55,610 nucleotides of DNA from Alphaproteobacteria bacterium (GTDB taxonomy: Bacteria > Pseudomonadota > Alphaproteobacteria > SHVV01): the NCBI GenBank assembly GCA_016869275.1, contig VGEO01000014.1, positions 1-55,610 on the forward strand. The letters run 5' to 3'. Below the pieces are notes generated by a model, which was not told the DNA's origin, ran no database searches, and saw nothing but the letters and a program-made list of their open reading frames with translations. Made by a program: the position numbers and the translations under genes. This document shows, piece after piece, positions 40,274 to 48,127 of this stretch. Position 1 is the stretch's first letter. Each line of letters begins with the position of its first letter.

Positions 40274-40723
40274 ATGGCAGTCGAACACAAAGTCTTGAGC
40301 ACGATCCACTCCGCGTTCGCGGTCTCCGACATCGAGCGCACGACCAAGCTTTTCACCGAGTTCCTCGGCTTTCGTCTGGTCGCGCGCGACGTCGGCACGC
40401 CCGAGCTGGTCGAGAGCCTGACCGGCGTATGCGGCGAGGTGAAGCTCGCGTTCGTCAAATCGCCCGACGGTCACATGATCGAGCTGGTCGAGTGGGGCAA
40501 CGACAAGAAGCGGGTCCAAGGCCGGGTCGATCAGGTCGGCTGGTGGCACATCGCGCTCGAGGTCGACAATTTCGAGAAGGCGCTGAAGCACGCGGGCGAG
40601 TACGGCCTCACCATCTACAATCGCGTGGTCGAGCGCGACGAAGGGACTCGCCGCGTCGCCTATTTCCGCGATCCTGACGGCATCACCATCGAGCTGGCCC
40701 AGCGCCCGCGCTCGCGCGGGTGA
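40274..40723 (+). CDS. VOC-family (glyoxalase-fold) enzyme 3
   Basis: A 149-residue, more divergent member of the tandem triplet. Metal positions are His12 (TIHSAFAV), Glu70 (HMIELVEW), His92 (WWHIALEV) and Glu140 (ITIELAQ). It is closer to VOC 2 in its first half (HSAF, GTPELVESLTG). It has its own AGCGGAGGA site. Its stop lies in the first copy of a 21-bp direct repeat and it converges on the flavin oxidoreductase gene. Confidence 0.84.
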   Translation: MAVEHKVLSTIHSAFAVSDIERTTKLFTEFLGFRLVARDVGTPELVESLTGVCGEVKLAFVKSPDGHMIELVEWGNDKKRVQGRVDQVGWWHIALEVDNFEKALKHAGEYGLTIYNRVVERDEGTRRVAYFRDPDGITIELAQRPRSRG

Positions 40724-40762
40724 CGGGCCGTCACGCCGAACGGTGACGGGCCGTCACGCCGA
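40719..40762. repeat. Tandem 21-bp direct repeat with palindromic core between convergent genes
   Basis: Two identical 21-bp units begin at 40719 and 40742. Each contains GTGACGGGCCGTCAC, an imperfect palindrome with 7-bp arms. The TGA of VOC 3 is in the left arm of the first unit; the stop of the oppositely oriented oxidoreductase is in the right arm of the second. Two back-to-back hairpins could form in either transcript. There is no T-run. Confidence 0.75.
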
Positions 40763-41770
40763 CGCCGTCTTCGGCATCACCTCTTCGGCGAAGAGTTGCA
40801 TCGCGTCCAAAGCTTGTCCTTGCGGCATCCCGACCCAATGCATGCTGGCGCAGATCATGGTGACGCCCAGGCGGTGCCGATAGTCGAGAATCGCGGCGGC
40901 AACATCGTCGGGCGTCCCGATCAGAAAACGATCGTGCGCCAGTTCATCGAAGTCGGCGGAAAAGCCCTGAGTCTCGTCACCCGGCATCGCCTTGTCCTGC
41001 CCCCACTGCCGGTAGACCCGGTATTTCTCTTCGAGGTAAGGCCGTGCAATCCGGATCGCCTGCTCGCGGGTGCGGGCAACGAAGGTCTCGCGCATGAGAG
41101 GAAGCTCGCGCGGAAACGGTTTGCCGAGTTCGGCGAGCGCACGTCGGTAAACTGCGATCTGGCGCGCGATCGTTTCGGTACGCTGGTGCGGGTTGATGAA
41201 CCAGGAATCGGCGAGTTTGGCCGCGCGCCGGACCGCGCCATCGGCATTGGCACCGATCCAGATCGGCGGGTGCGGCTTTTGCAGCGGCTTGATCGAGAGG
41301 CTGGCGTCGTCGAGTTCGAAGTGCGAGCCCTTGAGCGTGACATGATCTTCTTTCCACAGCCGGACGATCGCCTCGAGGTTCTCGGCAAAGCGCCGGGACT
41401 TGTCGGCCGCCGCGGTGCCGAACGCCTTGAACTCGACGTCGCGATAGCCCAAGCCGGCGCCGAACACGACACGTCCACCCGACATCACGTCGATAGTCGC
41501 AATCTGTTCGGCGACGTCGATCGGTTTGTGGAGCGGGATCAGGACAAGGCCGGCCACCAGCCGCGCCCGCTTGGTTTCGCCTGAAAGCCGCGCCAGGAAC
41601 GGCAGGAGCTGCGGCATCCACAACGGATAACTCGCGTAGTGCATACCGGCGAAGATCGCATCGAACCCTAGTTCATCGGCGCGGCGTGCCTGTTCGAACA
41701 GGTCATGGATGCGGAGCGCCATGTCCTCGTGGCGCGGATATTGGGCACGGACGAAGAAGCCGAACTGCAT
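40754..41770 (-). CDS. LLM-class (luciferase-like) flavin-dependent oxidoreductase
   Basis: A 338-residue bacterial-luciferase-fold protein that would use FMNH2 or F420H2. MQFGFFVRAQYPR begins the barrel; ADELGFDAIFAGMHY, TIDVMSGGRVVFGAGLGYRDVEFKAFG and HPPIWIGANADGAVRRAA are the family blocks. Whether it is an FMN monooxygenase or F420 enzyme is not evident; few alphaproteobacteria depend on F420, so FMN with a separate reductase is likelier. It converges on the VOC triplet. Confidence 0.86.
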   Translation of the reverse strand: MQFGFFVRAQYPRHEDMALRIHDLFEQARRADELGFDAIFAGMHYASYPLWMPQLLPFLARLSGETKRARLVAGLVLIPLHKPIDVAEQIATIDVMSGGRVVFGAGLGYRDVEFKAFGTAAADKSRRFAENLEAIVRLWKEDHVTLKGSHFELDDASLSIKPLQKPHPPIWIGANADGAVRRAAKLADSWFINPHQRTETIARQIAVYRRALAELGKPFPRELPLMRETFVARTREQAIRIARPYLEEKYRVYRQWGQDKAMPGDETQGFSADFDELAHDRFLIGTPDDVAAAILDYRHRLGVTMICASMHWVGMPQGQALDAMQLFAEEVMPKTASA

Positions 41771-41837
41771 GGAGTAACCGTGAACGGGCGGGGATCGCCG
41801 CCGAAATTGTGCCCTGATCGGGCGCGATTGTCGCGCG

Positions 41838-42284
41838 TCAGCGCGCGCTCACCTTGCCGCTCGCCCGCGCGCTTGCCAAGATCGCGGCGGTGTCTTCGGC
41901 CGAGAATCCATGCGCCTTGAGCGCCGCGACGAGCCGCGGTTCGGTGATGCGGTCGGGCAGCACGATGACCTTGGGCTCGCCCGCGCCGACGAAGACGCCG
42001 TCGATCAAGGTACCCTCGCTTGCAGGCGTTGGCGTGGCCGGCGGCGCGGCAACCGGCGGCACCGGCTTGGCGGTAACCGTCGGCCGCGGTGCGGGTTTGG
42101 GCATCGGCGCGCTGCCCTCGTCGACCTCGATCCGGGTCCGCGGCACGACCACGGTCTGGCCGCCCGCGAACGGGTGCGGCTGCGATACCAGCGGTTCTTC
42201 GATCACGCGCACGGTCTGGGCGATGGCGGCGGGGGCGCTCACGGCCGCGATCGCGGTTGCAACGAGAAGGCCGAAACGGATCAT
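41838..42284 (-). CDS. Small secreted Pro/Ala-rich protein of unknown function
   Basis: A 148-residue protein with a Sec signal (hydrophobic 5-20, likely cut after Ala-Ile-Ala at about 22). A beta-prone stretch follows (TVRVIEEPLVSQPHPF, VVVPRTRIEVDEG), then a Pro/Ala-rich linker (about 68-92) and a C-terminal part ending in a helical segment (RLVAALKAHGFSAEDTAAILASARASG). The ATG at 42284 is used because the signal peptide begins there. No family was recognised. It diverges from the sterol-desaturase-family gene. Confidence 0.65.
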   Translation of the reverse strand: MIRFGLLVATAIAAVSAPAAIAQTVRVIEEPLVSQPHPFAGGQTVVVPRTRIEVDEGSAPMPKPAPRPTVTAKPVPPVAAPPATPTPASEGTLIDGVFVGAGEPKVIVLPDRITEPRLVAALKAHGFSAEDTAAILASARASGKVSAR

Positions 42285-42373
42285 GGTCGCCTCACTATGG
42301 TCCCTCCGGCGGCGATCGCCAAGCGCCGCCGGCTCGGCTTGACTCTTGCCGGCGGTGCCGGCACCTAACATAG

Positions 42374-43228
42374 ATGACCGGCGCGGACCTCACGGCGGCG
42401 ATCCAGGCGAACGAACCGGCGATCCGGCTCGGGTGTTTCGCTGTCGTCCTTGCCGCGGTCGCGGTCTGGGAGACACTCGCACCGCGACGTATCCGCTCGG
42501 TTTCGCGCTGGATGCGCTGGCCCTCGAACCTGGCGCTGGTCGCGATCAACGGCGCGCTCGTGCGGTTGGTATTTCCGGTCGCCGCCGTCGGCATGGCGGC
42601 GGTCGCTTCGGCGGGCGGGTTCGGGCTCCTCAACGTGATCCGGCTCCCGCCATGGGCGGCAACGATCCTCGGCCTCGTCCTTCTCGATTTCGCCATCTAC
42701 CTCCAGCACGTGATGATGCACGCGGTGCCGTTGTTCTGGCGGCTGCACCGGATACACCACACCGATCTCGACTTCGACGTCACCACCGGCGCCCGGTTCC
42801 ACCCGGTCGAAATCCTGCTGTCGATGACGCTCAAGATCGGCGTGGTCGCAGCGCTGGGGCCGCCGGTGGTCGCGGTGATCGCGTTCGAGGTACTGCTCAA
42901 CGCCACCTCGATGTTCAACCACGCCAACCTCGCGCTGCCCGCTGCGTTCGATCGCTTGCTGCGGTTCATCGTCGTCACGCCCGACATGCACCGCGTCCAC
43001 CATTCGATCGTCCCGCACGAGACCAACGCGAACTTCGGCTTCAACTGGCCGTGGTGGGATCGGCTGTGCGGCACCTATCGGGCGCAGCCGGCGGCCGGGC
43101 ACGAGGCGATGACGATCGGTCTCCGCGATTTTCGCGAGCCGGCCGAACTTCGTCTCGATCGGCTGTTGGTGCAGCCGCTCAAGGGAACGACGCACTCGGT
43201 CCCGATCAACCGCGAGCGTGTTCCTTAG
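42374..43228 (+). CDS. Sterol desaturase / fatty acid hydroxylase family membrane protein
   Basis: A 284-residue integral membrane di-iron protein. The histidine boxes are HVMMH, HRIHHTD, FNHAN and HRVHHS, the pattern of the family; about four hydrophobic segments precede or separate them. Members hydroxylate or desaturate sterols, hopanoids, carotenoids or fatty acids. The substrate cannot be read here. The TVP38-type gene starts two bases after its stop. Confidence 0.9.
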   Translation: MTGADLTAAIQANEPAIRLGCFAVVLAAVAVWETLAPRRIRSVSRWMRWPSNLALVAINGALVRLVFPVAAVGMAAVASAGGFGLLNVIRLPPWAATILGLVLLDFAIYLQHVMMHAVPLFWRLHRIHHTDLDFDVTTGARFHPVEILLSMTLKIGVVAALGPPVVAVIAFEVLLNATSMFNHANLALPAAFDRLLRFIVVTPDMHRVHHSIVPHETNANFGFNWPWWDRLCGTYRAQPAAGHEAMTIGLRDFREPAELRLDRLLVQPLKGTTHSVPINRERVP

Positions 43229-43230
43229 AG

Positions 43231-44178
43231 ATGCGCGCCGAGACGGTCGTCAAGTACACGGTCGGCTTGTGCCTAGCGGCCGGTCTCGCCTACGTGCTGA
43301 CCGAGATCGGCGAGCTCGACCCGGGCGCGATCGAGGACGAAATTCGCGCCCTTGGCTGGTGGGCGCCGGTCGCATTTGTCGGCTTCACCTTCGTCACCGT
43401 CGTATTGCTCGGCTCGGTTTCGTTCACGAGCATCGTCGGCGGTGCCGTGTTTGGAGTCGGCGAGAGCGTCGCCCTCGCCTGGTTCGGCACCATCGCCGGC
43501 GGGCTTTTCAATTTCGCGGTCGCCCGCTTCGCGATCGCGGACTTCGTCGCCCGGCGCTCCGGCGCCACGCTCCGCTTCGTCTTGGACGGCGTCGAGAACG
43601 AGGGTTGGCGCTTCGTCACCTTCATCCGTCTGGTGCCGTTTTTTCAGTTCGCGGCGTCGAGCTACCTATTCGGCGCCACCCGGGTCCGGTTCGTCCACTA
43701 CATCGTGCCGACGCTCATCTGCGTCCTGCCCGGCATCACCGCGTTCTCGTGGTTGGGGCAGGTCGGGCGCGATGCCGCGGCCGGCAGCGAGGACCTGGTA
43801 AAAAATGGCCTGCTCGCAATCGGCCTGCTCGCGATAGTCGCCGCGATCCCGCGGGTCGTGGTCTGGACGCGGCGCCGCCGCATGGGGGTCACTCGGAACG
43901 AACTCGACCGCCTGTTTGCAGGCGGCGCCGACGTCACCGTCGCCCTTGTGGTAGCGCCCGACGAAACCGCGAAGCCGCTTCCGTTTCCGCGGAGCGAGAC
44001 CGTCGCCGAGATTGACCTTGCGACATGGGCGCGGACCCGCGGCATCCATCCCGAACACCGCATCGTCGTCGTTCACGCCCGCGAGGCTGGCGCACTCGCT
44101 GCGGTCCGGGCGCTCGAAACCGCGGGCGCGATCGAACCGCGCTATTTGATCGGCGGGCTCGCCGCGGCGCGGCGCTAG
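43231..44178 (+). CDS. TVP38/TMEM64 (VTT-domain) membrane protein with degenerate rhodanese-like tail
   Basis: A 315-residue protein. Residues about 8-215 hold the VTT membrane domain, with GSVSFTSIVGGAVFG, FIRLVPFFQFAASSYLFGATRV and a last hydrophobic helix (LLAIGLLAIVAAIPRVVVW). Residues about 230-315 (ALVVAPDETAKPLPFP, RIVVVHAREAGALAAVRALETAG, YLIGGLAAARR) follow the rhodanese fold but have Ala-Arg where the catalytic Cys belongs. VTT-rhodanese fusions are known; loss of the Cys suggests a binding role. The family is linked to lipid scrambling or transport. It is probably co-transcribed with the preceding hydroxylase-family gene. Confidence 0.85.
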   Translation: MRAETVVKYTVGLCLAAGLAYVLTEIGELDPGAIEDEIRALGWWAPVAFVGFTFVTVVLLGSVSFTSIVGGAVFGVGESVALAWFGTIAGGLFNFAVARFAIADFVARRSGATLRFVLDGVENEGWRFVTFIRLVPFFQFAASSYLFGATRVRFVHYIVPTLICVLPGITAFSWLGQVGRDAAAGSEDLVKNGLLAIGLLAIVAAIPRVVVWTRRRRMGVTRNELDRLFAGGADVTVALVVAPDETAKPLPFPRSETVAEIDLATWARTRGIHPEHRIVVVHAREAGALAAVRALETAGAIEPRYLIGGLAAARR

Positions 44179-44185
44179 ACGACCC

Positions 44186-45322
44186 CTACTCGGCCGCCCG
44201 CGGCTCGCGACCGAATACGCGGTCGAGGTGGCCGTTGATCGCATGATGGATCGCGATCTCGCGCACCGACATCGGCCCCGGCGCATAGCTCCGCGAATGC
44301 ATGCCGCGCTGCAGCGAGGCGATCATGCCGCGATCCTCTTCGAGCACGCGCTGCTGGAAGACGCGGTAGCGCTGGATTTTGCGGTCATAGTCGGGGTCGG
44401 CGAAGAACGCGGGCGGGATCAGGTGGTAGCAGATCATGCGGCAGCGGTCGGGCCCGAGCGGCCAGGTCATGTACCCGTTGATGTTGTCGCAGCGCGCGAA
44501 CAGCGAGAAGTTGGGCGCGAGGAAGCCGTTGATCGCGAAGTCCTCGCCCTTGTCGGCGACCCACGGGATCGGGCCGAACAACGGCTTGCCACCGTCGACC
44601 TGGGTGTTGGTCTTGTAGGCGGTGACGAAGCTACCGCGCGGCAGCAGGCGGTAGCGTGACCGGTCGGTCACGTAATAGGCGCCGATGGTCGCCGCGTGCA
44701 GGGTATCGGCGTGATAGAAGTCGAGCAGATTCTCGCACACAAACTTCCAGTTGCAATCGAGCTCGAGCTCGAACGTGTAGGCGACGCGAAGGTCCTCTTG
44801 GCGCATCGGAGCGAACGCCGTCGCGATCTCGCCCACGAACGCGGCGAGTGGCGGCGCCGCCGGATCGAACGAGACGAACACCCAGCCGGCCCAGGTTTCG
44901 AGCCGAATCGACGGCAGCTGGCAGCTCTTGGGGTCGAACCCTTCGGCTTCCTTCATGTAGGGCGCGCCGACCAAGCGACCGTGCCAGTCGTAGAGCCAGC
45001 CGTGGTACGGGCACATGAACTCGTTCAAGTTGCCGCTCCCGCTCGCGACCTCGACGCCGCGATGGAGGCAGACGTTGGCGAAGGCATTGAGCCGGCCGGT
45101 TTTGTCCTTGACGATCACGACCGGCTCGTCGAGCAAACGTAGCGCGCGGTAGTCGCCGGCGCGCTTGAATTCCTCGGCCCGGCCAACGCACAGCCAATCC
45201 TTGAGAAAGACGCGCTCCTTTTCCGCCGCCAACACTTCGAGCGAGGTATAGACGAAGCCCGCGGTATGACGCGCGCGCTCGATCGGGAGCCGCGTGGCAG
45301 AGAAATCGAAGCGTTCGTTCAT
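44186..45322 (-). CDS. Rieske non-haem iron oxygenase alpha subunit 1 (Asp-bridged type)
   Basis: A 378-residue oxygenase component. The Rieske [2Fe-2S] ligands are Cys85/His87 (VCLHRGV) and Cys104/His107 (CPYHGW). The mononuclear iron site reads ENLLDFYHADTLH: bridging Asp201, His204 and His209, the arrangement of ring-hydroxylating dioxygenases. The ATG at 45322 has GAGGAG upstream. It sits 23 bases downstream of the amidase gene and is likely co-transcribed with it. No beta subunit, ferredoxin or reductase is nearby, so electrons must come from elsewhere. The substrate is unknown. Confidence 0.92.
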   Translation of the reverse strand: MNERFDFSATRLPIERARHTAGFVYTSLEVLAAEKERVFLKDWLCVGRAEEFKRAGDYRALRLLDEPVVIVKDKTGRLNAFANVCLHRGVEVASGSGNLNEFMCPYHGWLYDWHGRLVGAPYMKEAEGFDPKSCQLPSIRLETWAGWVFVSFDPAAPPLAAFVGEIATAFAPMRQEDLRVAYTFELELDCNWKFVCENLLDFYHADTLHAATIGAYYVTDRSRYRLLPRGSFVTAYKTNTQVDGGKPLFGPIPWVADKGEDFAINGFLAPNFSLFARCDNINGYMTWPLGPDRCRMICYHLIPPAFFADPDYDRKIQRYRVFQQRVLEEDRGMIASLQRGMHSRSYAPGPMSVREIAIHHAINGHLDRVFGREPRAAE

Positions 45323-45345
45323 GAGAATCTCCTCTATCCCAACGC

Positions 45346-46752
45346 CTAGCCGAGCGGTGGGCGCCGTTTGACGAACGAACGCGCTTGTTCGAACGCCGCC
45401 GCCGCGCGCAACACGCGGCGGTCGCCAAAGCGCGGGCCGACGATCTGCAGGCCGATCGGAAGCCCACTTTTGGTGAAGCCGCACGGGATCGAGATCGCCG
45501 GCTGGCCGGTCAGGTTGAATGGGTTGCCGAACGGTGCCCAGGCGCGGATGTCGCCGGTCTTTTCGAGCTCGGGCGGGCCCCAACGGTCGGCGGCGAACGG
45601 CGGTACCGCGGTCATCGGCGTCACCAGCAGGTCGTAGTCCTTGTGGAACGCATGCATGTGACGAATGAGCGCGGCGCGCGCCTCGAGCGCGGCCAAGTGG
45701 TCGTCGATCGTCACCTTCTTGCCGTTTTCGAACGACGCTTTGGCGGTATCGCCCAATAGCGCGAACTGCTCGGGGCCGAAGCGGCTGGCAAAGCGGACGA
45801 AGTGCGGAAACAAAATATTGCGGAAGTGGCCGCCGGGGTTGGCGAAGCCTGGATCCTTCTCTTCGACCCGCGCGCCCAGTTCCTCGAACACCTCGACCGC
45901 GTCGGCAACGATCTCGACCAGTTCGGGATCGAGGTAGGCGGCGAAGCCCAAGGTGCGGCTGAACGCGATGCGTAGCCCGCGCACGCCCTCATCGAGAGTG
46001 TGACGGTAATTGACGCCGTCGTAGGGAAGCGTATTGGGATCGCGCGGCTCGGGCTCGGTGATGACGTTCATGAGCTGGGCCTGATCGCCGACGGTGCGGG
46101 TAAGCGCGCCAACCGAAAACAGCATCGGCACCCACGACGCCGGATGCACCGGAACGCGGCCGTTGCTGGCCTTCATCGCCACCAAGCCGTTGAAGGCGGC
46201 CGGGATCCGGATCGAGCCGCCGGCGTCGGTGCCGAGCGCGGCGTTGCCCATGCCGGCCGCGCACGCGGCCGCAGGGCCGCCCGAAGAGCCGCCACAGGTG
46301 CGGGACGGATCCCACGGATTGCGCGAGACGCCGGTCAAGGGGCTGATGGTGACCGCGCCCAGGCCGTACTCGGGCGTCGTCGCCTTGCCCAAGAACACCG
46401 CGCCGTGGCGGCGCGCCGCCGCGACGTGCGAGGTGTCCTCGGTCATCGGCGCCGTGCTCGACGCCTTCGAGCCGGAGCGCATCGGCATGCCGACGACCTG
46501 GAGCGAGTCCTTGACCGGCATCGGCACGCCGTCGACGAGGCCCTTGGGCTCGCCCTTTTTCCAGCGCGCTTCTGATTCGCGCGCCGTTTTGAGCGCGCCG
46601 TCACGGTCGATATGGCAATAGACGTTAAGCGTCGCATTGTGCTTCTCGATCCGCGCCAACGCCGCCTTGGTCGCCTCGACCGGCGAAATCCGGCCGCGCC
46701 GATAGGCATCGACCAGATCCATGGCCGGCATGAACGCGATGTCGTCGGTCAT
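45346..46752 (-). CDS. Amidase-signature family amidase
   Basis: A 468-residue amide hydrolase with the Ser-cisSer-Lys triad: Lys81 (PMPVKDS), Ser156 (CGGSSGGPAAA) and nucleophile Ser180 (GTDAGGSIRIPA). Length and order are typical. It is the first gene of a two-gene leftward unit with Rieske subunit 1, so a plausible role is to free a carboxylic acid from an amide before or after oxygenation. It diverges from hydrolase A, with 128 bases between starts. Confidence 0.93.
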   Translation of the reverse strand: MTDDIAFMPAMDLVDAYRRGRISPVEATKAALARIEKHNATLNVYCHIDRDGALKTARESEARWKKGEPKGLVDGVPMPVKDSLQVVGMPMRSGSKASSTAPMTEDTSHVAAARRHGAVFLGKATTPEYGLGAVTISPLTGVSRNPWDPSRTCGGSSGGPAAACAAGMGNAALGTDAGGSIRIPAAFNGLVAMKASNGRVPVHPASWVPMLFSVGALTRTVGDQAQLMNVITEPEPRDPNTLPYDGVNYRHTLDEGVRGLRIAFSRTLGFAAYLDPELVEIVADAVEVFEELGARVEEKDPGFANPGGHFRNILFPHFVRFASRFGPEQFALLGDTAKASFENGKKVTIDDHLAALEARAALIRHMHAFHKDYDLLVTPMTAVPPFAADRWGPPELEKTGDIRAWAPFGNPFNLTGQPAISIPCGFTKSGLPIGLQIVGPRFGDRRVLRAAAAFEQARSFVKRRPPLG

Positions 46753-46880
46753 CCTGAAGCCCCTCCCCGGCGCTGTAGCTTAACGCAGCCCGGGCCGGCA
46801 ACCAAAGCAAACGATGTTCGGGCGCTCCCGCAATCGCGCCGGACTTGCTAGGGTCTGTTGCCAATCGGGGGAGAAAATCC

Positions 46881-47711
46881 ATGCAAGTTTCGTTTGCCAA
46901 GATCGACGGCCTCACCACGCGCTACTACCACGCCGGCCAGGGCGATAACGCTTTGCTGCTGGTACACGGTTACGGCGCCTCGGCCGACAACTGGGTCCGC
47001 GTCATCGACGCCTTTGCCAACGAGGGCTACGCGGTGTTCGCACCCGATATCGTCGGCCATGGCTTCACCGACTGGCGCGATCCCGGCCGCGAGCCGCCGC
47101 AAATCCAGATCGTCCGGCACCTGGGAGCGTTCATGGACACGGTCGGGATCAAGACCTGCGCCGCGGCTGGGAGTTCCCTGGGTGGCGTGCTGGTTCCGCT
47201 TCTTTATTTCGCGCGACCGAAACAAGTGACGAAGCTCGTCTGTGTCGGTATCCATACGCCGGTCACCGACACGGGAACTCTCGATCCGGCGGTGGTCCGC
47301 GCCGCCAACGCCAACGGCAGCAAGGCGATGCAAACCGGAACCTGGGACGCCTGCATCAACCGCATGGCCAACATCTGTCACGACCGCGCGTCCTCGCCCA
47401 AGGACGTCGCGCTCCTGAACGTAACCTGTTACGCGCTGCCGGATCGGCTCGAGGCATACAACAAGACCGGCGAGGGCATCGCCGCCGCCGTCAACGACGA
47501 TCGCGTCCGCATCGATCCAAAGAAAATCGCGGTGCCGACGCTGATGCTCTCGGGTCGCGAGGATATCCGCGCGCCGATCGACATAATCGAGAAGAACTAT
47601 AAACGTCTGCCCAAGGGCGAACTCGCGGTGTTCGAGAACTGCGGCCACCTGCCCGAGATCGAGCACCCGCAAAAATTCATCGCCACCGTCGGCGTATTTT
47701 TACGAAAATAG
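46881..47711 (+). CDS. Alpha/beta hydrolase A (MhpC/BphD-like)
   Basis: A 276-residue hydrolase. HGYGASADNW forms the oxyanion loop, Ser99 is in AGSSLGGV, an Asp in SGREDIRAP and a His in NCGHLPEIEHP complete the triad. The layout is like C-C bond hydrolases of ring-cleavage pathways, but esterases and epoxide hydrolases look similar. GGGGGAG lies before the ATG. It is a clear paralogue of hydrolase B at 50.7 kb (shared start MQVSF, TRYYHAG, SADNW, RLEAY, GREDIRA). It converges on the chemoreceptor remnant. Confidence 0.88.
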   Translation: MQVSFAKIDGLTTRYYHAGQGDNALLLVHGYGASADNWVRVIDAFANEGYAVFAPDIVGHGFTDWRDPGREPPQIQIVRHLGAFMDTVGIKTCAAAGSSLGGVLVPLLYFARPKQVTKLVCVGIHTPVTDTGTLDPAVVRAANANGSKAMQTGTWDACINRMANICHDRASSPKDVALLNVTCYALPDRLEAYNKTGEGIAAAVNDDRVRIDPKKIAVPTLMLSGREDIRAPIDIIEKNYKRLPKGELAVFENCGHLPEIEHPQKFIATVGVFLRK

Positions 47712-47714
47712 AAC

Positions 47715-48113
47715 CTACGCCGAGCGGACCTTGGTCAAGAAGTCGGCGACCGCCTTGGCCAGTGTGTCGGCGGCGCCGACGAGGCTGTTCGATTCCTCGA
47801 GCACGGTCTGCGATACCGCTCCGGTGTCCCGCGCGGCATCGGTAACGCCACCGATTCGGGCCGACACTTCCTGCGTGCCGGTCGACACCTCTTGAACGCT
47901 ACCGGCGATCTCGCGCGTCGCCTTGGTCTGCTCTTCGACCGCATGCGCGATTTCGCCCGCGATTTTGTTGATTTCGGCGATAACGGCCCCGATGCTCTTG
48001 ATCGCAGCGACCGCTTCCGCGGTCGCACTTTGTATCGCGGTGACTTGGGCGCCGATATCGCCGGTTGCCTTGGCGGTCTGATTGGCGAGCGACTTCACCT
48101 CGGCCGCGGCACG
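47715..48113 (-). pseudogene. C-terminal remnant of a methyl-accepting chemotaxis protein
   Basis: About 132 codons match the end of a chemoreceptor signalling domain: AAEVKSLANQTAKATGDIGAQVTAIQSAT at the start, then IAEINKIAGEIAHAVEEQTKATREIAGSV, ending LAKAVADFLTKVRSA. The sensor, membrane helices, HAMP and most of the signalling hairpin including the tip are missing. Just upstream of the first matching residue (48113) the sequence changes abruptly into the end of Rieske gene 2, whose stop is at 48128. This looks like a breakpoint left when the oxygenase genes arrived. Confidence 0.82.
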
Positions 48114-48127
48114 CAGCCGGGGTTCGA

